Source: Betaproteobacteria bacterium (GTDB lineage: Bacteria; Pseudomonadota; Gammaproteobacteria; Burkholderiales; Gallionellaceae). Taken from it: 7,940 nt of DNA. Of this stretch, positions 1 through 7,940 are shown piece by piece (position 1 is the first letter of the stretch; each line of letters starts with the position of its first letter). The notes under the pieces are model-generated. The model made no database searches and was not told the DNA's origin. It was given only the letters and a program-made list of their open reading frames with translations. A program made the translations under genes and the position numbers. The stretch lies in the NCBI GenBank assembly GCA_028871775.1, contig JAGWMH010000075.1:1-7940 (forward strand). Direction: 5' to 3'.

Positions 1-1122
1 CAGAACGATCACGTCGTCGAGCATGTAGGCCAGATCATAGAGCAACAGGTAGCCGTAATAGCTCAGGCGATCCAGCTGCTTCAGCGTCAGAATCCGCGTA
101 AACAGCGCCGGGAAACCCGAGGTGCACATGAATTCGATGATCTGCACCAGGACAGCCAGCACCACTGTGCCGAGTATCGCCGCGGCAAGGTTTTCGGCCT
201 GCAGGATACGCCGCATGCGGGCGTAGATGCCGGGCTTGGCGGCTGCGGGGATCGAGAGCGAAACTCCCCATCCGAAAGCCCAGAAGTCCTTGAGGTTGAT
301 CGCCCCCGCCAGCAGCGCAAGGGCGGCGACGACGATTTCCGAGGCACGCGAGAGGCCGACCAGCAAAAAAAGATTGAGCCAGGCCGCCATGAACATGAAA
401 TAGGCAATGCCTTCCACTGCGACGAAGGTGCCGGCGATGGCGAACATCCGGGAGCGGTTGTTCAGCGGAGCCAGCAGCGAGATCATCAGGATCAGCACCC
501 ACATGGAGCAGGGGTTAAAGCCGTCCAGCAAACCCATCGCCAGCGTGAACAGGGGCAGGCCAACCTGATCGAGTGACATGCTGCGGCCGAAGAAATTGAC
601 GGCGAAGGTCTCCGGCCTGGCCGCAGGAATGGGCGCATTCGCTTCGCAGGACAGGCCCTCTTCGGCCTCGCAACTGTCTGAGGTCCTGGTTGTTTCATGA
701 CCTTGCGCGTGTGCCCGGGCCAGGCTGCCGCGTATGAGCTGGCCTGTTGCCGCTTCATCGGAAAAGCCGACGATCAGTTGCTCGCCCACTTTAAACGTCG
801 GCACACTTACGGTTGGCAAACCCTGATTTTCGGCCATGCGTTTTAAGCGCTCCAGGGCAGCAGGCTCCTTGAGCACATCACGCATTACAATCCTCAGTTC
901 CGGCTGTTCCTGCTTGAGTGCTGCCAGGAACGCTTCGGCCTTGGCGCAGTGCGGGCAACCCTCGCGCACGAAAACTTCAATATCGGCAGGCTGAGAAACA
1001 GATTCCATGCCGGACGCTGGCGCAGAGGCAGCCGCCATGGCAAACGCGGCACCGCTCCAGCCTGCAATCGACGCCAGCAAAAAGATCAGACACCATTTGG
1101 CGGCAAACAGCCTGCTTGCCAT
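1..1122 (-). CDS. Exported glutaredoxin-like / CcdA-DsbD-like membrane thiol-disulfide protein (3' end beyond the window)
   Basis: The frame stays open for 374 codons from the ATG at 1122 to the window edge, so the C-terminus is missing. Residues 1-28 form a signal peptide: basic start, hydrophobic core CLIFLLASIAG, probable cleavage after AFA. Residues about 47-135 form a glutaredoxin/thioredoxin fold with active site CPHC (56-59) and a VPTF segment whose P108 fits the cis-proline. A polar linker (about 136-172) carries C151 and C159. From about 187 there are at least five hydrophobic segments. The first contains GFNPCS with C205, and a later one contains EFMCTSGFP with C333, matching the paired membrane cysteines of CcdA/DsbD proteins. 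By family knowledge such domains pass electrons across the inner membrane to periplasmic thiols; the partner here is unknown. In-frame alternative starts lie at 1146 and 1221. I chose 1122 because it gives a normal signal peptide. The gene is divergent from the fatty-acid block and probably unrelated to it. The family call is firm, the exact role is not. Confidence 0.85.
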   Translation of the reverse strand, partial: MASRLFAAKWCLIFLLASIAGWSGAAFAMAAASAPASGMESVSQPADIEVFVREGCPHCAKAEAFLAALKQEQPELRIVMRDVLKEPAALERLKRMAENQGLPTVSVPTFKVGEQLIVGFSDEAATGQLIRGSLARAHAQGHETTRTSDSCEAEEGLSCEANAPIPAARPETFAVNFFGRSMSLDQVGLPLFTLAMGLLDGFNPCSMWVLILMISLLAPLNNRSRMFAIAGTFVAVEGIAYFMFMAAWLNLFLLVGLSRASEIVVAALALLAGAINLKDFWAFGWGVSLSIPAAAKPGIYARMRRILQAENLAAAILGTVVLAVLVQIIEFMCTSGFPALFTRILTLKQLDRLSYYGYLLLYDLAYMLDDVIVL

Positions 1123-4100
1123 TTTGAAAAGCCCCCCGGCTATCATGCAACCCCCGCTTTGCTCCGCATAACAATTGCGACTGCTGCGGCAGTTGCAAAG
1201 CCCATGCCGCACAGGCTTCATAAAGCTCCCCTTGAGATTCATGAAATAATAACCGCAGATGCTGCGCTTTCCTATGCGAGGCTTACATTATTGACCTTTT
1301 CATAATTCATGACATGGAATTGTTGAAAGTCATTGTCAGTATCGCCTTCTGGCGTTAGAGTTTGGCGGGTGCCCAATAACGAAGGGGGAGCAGGGATGGT
1401 GGTATTGACGTTGTTTGTAATGCTGGCTGTGATGATGTTGTTGGCCTTCTTCCGCGCGTCCATCTGGGGCTGGCTGCTGGCGCTGATGATCTTCGTCCCC
1501 GTCGTTGCCATTCAGAGCCGGCTTTCCGCCGATGTGTTCCAGATTGTCATTGTCGTGCTTTCCCTATGGGTTGCGGTGCTGGGCATTCCCTTGCTGCGCC
1601 GCGTGCTGGTAAGCAGTTTCATTCTCAGGATTTTCCGCAGGATACTCCCCCAGGTTTCGCAAACCGAACAAGAAGCATTGGACGCCGGGACGGTGTGGTG
1701 GGACGGCGATCTGTTCAGCGGGAACCCGAACTGGCACAAGCTGCTCGCCTATCCCAAGCCCGAGCTGAGCGCCGAAGAACAGTCTTTCCTCGATAACGAA
1801 ACCGAAGCCTTGTGCGCCATGCTGGACGATTGGGACATCACCCATGTGCGCCAGGATTTGCCGCCGCAAGTGTGGCAGTTCATCAAGGACAAGGGTTTCT
1901 TCGGCATGATCATTCCCAAAAAGTACGGCGGGCTGGAGTTTTCCGCACAGGCGCATTCCGCCGTGGTGACCAAGGTCGCCTCGCGCAGCGGCACGGCGGC
2001 GGTGACGGTGATGGTGCCGAACTCGCTCGGCCCGGCGGAGCTGCTGCTGCACTACGGCACGTCCGGGCAAAAGGAGAAATACCTGCGCGGGCTGGCGCAG
2101 GGCAGGGAGGTGCCGTGCTTCGCGCTGACCGGGCCGTTTGCCGGCTCCGATGCGGGCGCGATCCCCGACTACGGCATCGTGTGCCGCGGCGAATTCAACG
2201 GCCAGCAGAATGTGCTCGGCATGCGCGTGACCTGGGAGAAGCGCTACATCACGCTTGCGCCGGTCGCCACGCTGCTCGGCCTGGCGTTCAAGTTGTATGA
2301 CCCCGATCATCTGCTCGGCGCGGAAATCGAGCGCGGCATCACCCTCGCGCTGATCCCGACTGACACGTCCGGCGTGCAGGTCGGGCGGCGGCATTTTCCG
2401 CTCAACTCGGCGTTCCAGAACGGGCCGACTTCGGGCAAGGACGTGTTCATCCCGATGGAGTACATCATCGGCGGGCAGGAGCGCATCGGCCAGGGCTGGC
2501 GCATGCTGATGGAATGCCTGGCGGCGGGCCGTTCGATTTCGCTGCCGGCCAGCGCCACCGGCGGCTGCATGCTGGCGGCGCGCACCAGCGGCGCATACGG
2601 CCGGGTGCGCAAGCAGTTCAAGCTGCCCATCGGCAAGTTCGAGGGTGTGGAAGAGGCGCTGGCGCGCATCGGCGGCAATACCTACATGATGGACGCGGCG
2701 CGCAAGCTGACGGCGCAGGCGGTGGACATGGGCGAGAAGCCATCGGTGGTTTCCGCCATCGTCAAATACCACTGCACCGAGCGCGGGCGCGCGGTGATCA
2801 ACGACGCGATGGACGTGCACGGCGGCAAGGGAATCTGCATGGGGCCGGGCAACTATCTGGCGCGCGCCTACCAGCAGACTCCCATCACCATCACGGTGGA
2901 AGGCGCGAATATCCTGACGCGCAGCATGATCATCTTCGGGCAGGGCGCGATCCGTTCCCATCCTTATGTGCTCAGGGAAATCCAGGCGGCGCACGACACC
3001 GACGCGCGGCGCGCGGTACGGAATTTTGACGCCGCCCTGTTCGGCCACCTCGGCTTCAGCCTGAGCAATGCAGTGCGCGCGCTGATATTCGGGCTCAGCG
3101 GCGGGCGCGGCATTCCGGTTCCGGCGGGCGACGCGACGCGGCGCTACTACCAGCAATTGACGCGCTATTCCTCGGCGTTTGCGCTGGCAGCGGATGTGGC
3201 GATGCTGGTGCTGGGCGGTGCCCTCAAGCGCCAGGAAAAGATTTCCGCGCGCCTGGGCGATGTGCTGAGCCAGATGTATTTATGCTCGGCGACGCTCAAA
3301 CGTTACGAGGACGATGGCCGCCCGGATGAAGATTTGCCGCTGCTGCACTGGGTGATGCAGGATGCGCTGCACAGAATGCAGGTGGCATTCGACGGCGTGC
3401 TGCAGAATTTCCCCAATCGTTTTGCCGCCCTGGTCTTGCGCGCACTCATCTTCCCGCTTGGGGATTGCCTTGCGCCGCCATCGGACAAACTCGGACATCA
3501 AGTGGCCGCGCTGTTGCTGCAGCCCGGTGCCGCGCGTGACCGCCTGACGGCGGGCATGTATCTGCCGGCCAACGAAAATGAAGTGCTAGGCGCATTGGAA
3601 GCCGCGCTGCACAGCACGCTGGCCTGCGAACCGCTGCAGGCCAGGCTGGATGAAGCATACAAGGCCGGCAAGTTAACGGCGCTGGAAGAATTGCTGCGCA
3701 TCTCCGAAGCGCGCGACAAGGGCATCATCACTGCGGAGCAGGCGTTGCAACTGGAACGCGACTATGCCTTGCGGTACATGGTCATCATGGTGGATGACTT
3801 TGCGCCGGAACAGTTGAGGGCAAATCACGCATGACATCGTTGCGCGACAAGGTGATTTTCATCACCGGTTCCAGCCGCGGCATCGGGCGCGAGATCGCGC
3901 TGCGCTGCGCGCGCGACGGGGCGAAGGTGGTGATCACCGGCAAGACGGCCGAGCCCCATGCCAAATTGTCCGGCACCATACACAGTGTGGCCGCCGAAGT
4001 GGAGCAGGCTGGCGGCAGGGCGCTGGCGATCCAGCTGGATGTGCGCGATGAGCAGGCGTTGCAGGCGGCGGTCGGTCAGGCGGCGCGGCATTTCGGCGGC

Positions 4101-7100
4101 ATTGATGTGCTGGTCAACAATGCCAGTGCGATCAGCCTGACCAATACGCCGGATACCCCGGCCAAAAAACTCGACCTGATGTGGCAGGTGAACATGCGTG
4201 CCACCTTCCTTGCTTCGCAAGCGTGTATTCCCCATTTGAAAAAAGCCGCCAACCCGCACATCCTCACGCTGTCGCCGCCGCTCAACCTGGATGCGAAATG
4301 GTTTGCGCCGCATCTGGCCTACAGCATTTCCAAGTACGGCATGAGCTTGTGCGCACTGGGCATGGCGCGCGAATTTGCAAGTGATGGCATTGCGGTGAAT
4401 TGCCTGTGGCCGCGCACCACCATCGCCACCGCAGCCGTCGAATTCAATTTCCCCGAAGCCATCCTGCGCGCCTCGCGCAAACCGGCTATCGTGGCGGATG
4501 CGGCGCACCACATCCTGACGCGCGACAGCCGAACTTGCAGCGGCAATTTTTTCGTGGACGAGCAGGTGCTGCGCGAAACGGGGGTGGAGGATTTCGGGCA
4601 GTATGCGATGATGGCGGGAGTACCGTTGTTCAACGATCTTTTTCTTGATTGAGGAATAATTACAATTCCAAATAAACACAATGTGTTGGTGGGAGCGGCC
4701 TCCGGGCCGCGGTTAGCCTATCGCGGCCCGGAGGACGTTCCCACATGGTATCCATCTTGATTTCAAATTGGGAGCGGAATAAAACATGGGAGACTACATC
4801 AAACCGGACGAGGCCGTCACGCTGCATGGCCTGTTTCTTGAGCGGGTAAAGCGCACGCCGGATGCCGTCGCCTACCGTTATTTCGACACGCATCAGGAGG
4901 CCTGGCTGTCGCTGACCTGGGGGCAGATGCGCGAACAGGTGGCGCGCTGGCAGGCGGCGCTGCTGCGCGAGCATCTGCCGGTCGGCGACCGCGTTGCCGT
5001 CATGTTGCGCAACTGCCCGCAATGGGTGATGTTCGAGCAGGCGGCGATGTCGCTCGGCCTGGTGGTGGTGCCGTTGTACACCGTGGATCGTCCGGACAGC
5101 CTGGCATACATCATCAACAATGCGCAGGTGAAGATGCTGCTGTTCGAGACCGGCGAACAGTGGCAGTCCTTGCGCACGGTGATCGGGCAACTGGACTGCG
5201 TGCAGCGTCTGGTCAGCCTGGAGAAAATCACGCAGAACGGCGACCCGCGCTTGCGCTGCGCAGACGAGTGGTTGCCTGCGCAGGCAGAAATGGGCTGGGA
5301 GCGCGTGCGCGACCGCGATGCACTGGCCACCATCATGTACACCTCCGGCACCACCGGCAAACCCAAGGGCGTGATGCTGTCGCACTACAACATGGTGTAC
5401 AACGCCTACGCGGCGCTGGAGACATTTTCCAGCGGCGTGAGCCATGACGATATTTTGCTGTCCTTCCTGCCGCTGTCGCATACTTTCGAACGCACGGTGG
5501 GCTATTACATGAGCATGATGGCCGGGGCGACGGTGGCGTATGCGCGCTCCGTCCCGCTGCTGGCGGACGACCTGAAAATCATCCGCCCCACCATCCTGAT
5601 TTCCGTGCCGCGCATCTTCGAGCGCATCTACGGTGCCATCCACACCAAGCTGGAAGAGGGGCCGCCGTTGCGGCACAGGCTGTTCACCCTCGCCGTCGAT
5701 GTCGGCTGGGACCGCTTCGAATACCAGCAGGGGCGCGGCGCATGGACGCCCAAATTATTGCTGTGGCCGCTGCTCAAACGCCTCGTGGCGGACAAGGTGA
5801 TGGACCGGCTGGGCGGGCGCCTGCGTCTTTCCATCAGCGGCGGCGCAGCCTTGCCGCCCAAGATTTCGCGCCTGTTCATTGCGCTCGGCCTGCCGATCGT
5901 TCAGGGTTACGGCCTGACCGAGACCAGCCCGGTGGTGAGCGTCAATCGCGTCGAAGACAATCGCCCTTCCACCATCGGGCAGCCGCTGCGGGGCATCGAG
6001 GTGCGCATCGGCGAACAGAACGCGCTGCTGGTGCGCGGGCCGTCCAACATGCTGGGCTACTGGCGCAATCCCGAGGCTACCGCCGCGATGATAGACAAGG
6101 ACGGCTGGCTGAACACGGGCGACACCGCGAGCATCGGCGCAGGCGGCCACATCACCATCACCGGGCGGTTGAAGGAGATCATCGTCATGTCCAACGGCGA
6201 GAAGGTACCTCCCGCCGACATGGAGGTCGCCATTCTGCGCGATCGCCTGTTCGACCAGGTGATGGTGCATGGCGAGGGGCACCCCTACCTGGTCGTGCTG
6301 ACGGTGGTCAATCCCGAGCAATGGCAAAATTTCGCGCGCGAGGTCGGGGTGCGCCCTGATATGCCTGAATCCTTGCGCGACACACGCGTCGAGCAGCAGG
6401 CGTTGCGGCGCGTTATCGCCCAGATCGGCGAATTTCCCGGCTACGCCAAGGTGCGTCGCGTGCTGTTGCTGACGGAGCCGTGGAGCATCGAGAACGGGTT
6501 GCTCACACCGACATTAAAGTTCAAGCGCGCCAAAGTATTTGCGCGCTATGAAAAAGAAATCGCGCAGCTTTATGAAGGACATTGAGCAGGGAGGAACATT
6601 GAAATGAACAGCCAGCAAGCTTTGGATAGATTGCCGCAGCGCCAGCCCACCCTGCGCGTAGTGGCGATGCCGTCGGACGCCAATTATGCCGGGGATATCT
6701 TCGGCGGCTGGCTGATGGGGCAAGTGGATGTCGCAGGCAGCATTCCCGCGCTGCACCGCGCCAAGGGGCGCGTGTCCACGGTGGCGGTGAACTCCTTCGT
6801 ATTCAAGCAGCCGGTGTTTGTGGGCGATGTGGTCAGTTTCTACGCCGAGATTATCAAGGTGGGCAACACCTCGATCACCGTGGACGTCGCGGTTTATTCG
6901 CAGCGCGATCCGGGCAAGCCGGTTTGCGTCAAGGTGACCGAGGCCACGCTGACCTATGTCGCGGTGGATGAAGACCGCAAGCCGCGTATTGTGCCGCCGG
7001 AGGATTGAAGGCATGATTGTGCAGCAAGGTTGGATGGCTTATTTTCTTACGACAAACACAGGGAGGGGAACGCCATGAAATTCAGGCAGGCCATACTGGT

Positions 7101-7940
7101 TTATTCAATTGCGGGGGCACTGGCGGCGGTGTCCGGAACTGCCGCCGCTTCGGGCTTTGCGCTGATCGAGCAGAGCGCCAGCGGCTTGGGTAATGCCTAT
7201 GCCGGCGGTGCGGCGAGCGCCGAGGATGCTTCCACGATTTTCTACAACCCAGCGGGGATGTCGCGCCTGAGCGGCAAGCAGATTGCGGTGGCGGTAAATG
7301 CGATCAAGCCTTCGGCGAAGTTTTCTGATACAGGGTCTGCGCTCCCGGCTCCCAGGCCGCTGAATGGTAATGGTGGTGATGCAGGAAGTTTGGGGTTGGT
7401 GCCAAATGCTTACTTTTCTATGGAAGCGACCCCGGCTATGCATGTTGGTTTGGGAATTAATGCTCCATTCGGTTTGCAAACACAATACGATGCAAACTGG
7501 ATAGGCCGTTTCCAAGCCATTAAGTCGAAGATAGAAACAATCAATTTAAACCCCTCGGTCTCCTACAAATTAAACGATGCAGTGAGCATAGGCGCGGGGC
7601 TTAATTACCAGCGTATTACTGGCGAGCTGACCAGTGCAGTCAATCTTGTGGTGGCTGAAGGGGCGAGTTCTGTTACTGGTAGCGACGCAGCTTGGGGTTT
7701 TGACCTCGGTGCAATGTTTAATGTGAGCCCGCAAACGCGGGTAGGTGTTGCTTACCGCTCGCGCATCAAATACAACATAAATGGGTCAGTTGTATTTACT
7801 GGCGGGGTACCAGCGGCCAATGGCCCGATTACACTGGCGATTACCACGCCTGATTCTTTTTCGGCCAGTGCCTTCCACCAGTTAAGCGACAAATGGGACA
7901 TTATGGGCGATGCCAGCTGGACCGGTTGGAGTGTATTGCA

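Overview
The window looks like a GC-rich proteobacterial chromosome. A beta-proteobacterium is my best guess, from codon use and from the mix of an enterobacterial-type FadE with an HSDL2-type short-chain dehydrogenase; no rRNA or other marker is present to prove it. There are no tRNA or rRNA genes, no CRISPR array, and no transposase or phage gene.

Layout. Positions 1-1122 (minus strand) hold most of an exported redox protein that runs off the left edge. It has a signal peptide, a periplasmic glutaredoxin-like domain with a CPHC active site, a linker with a second cysteine pair, and a CcdA/DsbD-like membrane domain with a third pair. A 273-nt AT-richer divergent spacer (1123-1395) separates it from a plus-strand fatty-acid gene block that continues to the right edge. 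That block contains fadE (1396-3834, acyl-CoA dehydrogenase), an HSDL2-like SDR (3831-4652, ATGA overlap with fadE), a long-chain acyl-CoA synthetase (4786-6585), a YciA-type acyl-CoA thioesterase (6604-7008), and the first 288 codons of a fadL-type outer-membrane fatty-acid transporter (7075 to the edge).

How the genes fit together. FadL would bring long-chain fatty acids across the outer membrane, the synthetase would activate them to acyl-CoA, and FadE would carry out the first oxidation of beta-oxidation. The thioesterase could release CoA from surplus or dead-end acyl-CoAs. The SDR is an oxidoreductase of unknown substrate that is tightly coupled to fadE. The hydratase/dehydrogenase (fadB/J) and thiolase (fadA/I) genes are not in the window.

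The most notable non-coding element is a REPIN-like structure at 4689-4744: two inverted 23-nt REP-like units, 21 of 23 positions matching, around a 10-nt loop, between the SDR and the synthetase. Other points worth a second look are the three cysteine pairs of the redox protein, the HSDL2-like enzyme lacking an SCP2 domain inside a fad block, a short perfect palindrome next to the REPIN, and a sharp drop in GC content within fadL. I do not see a clearly new multi-gene system.
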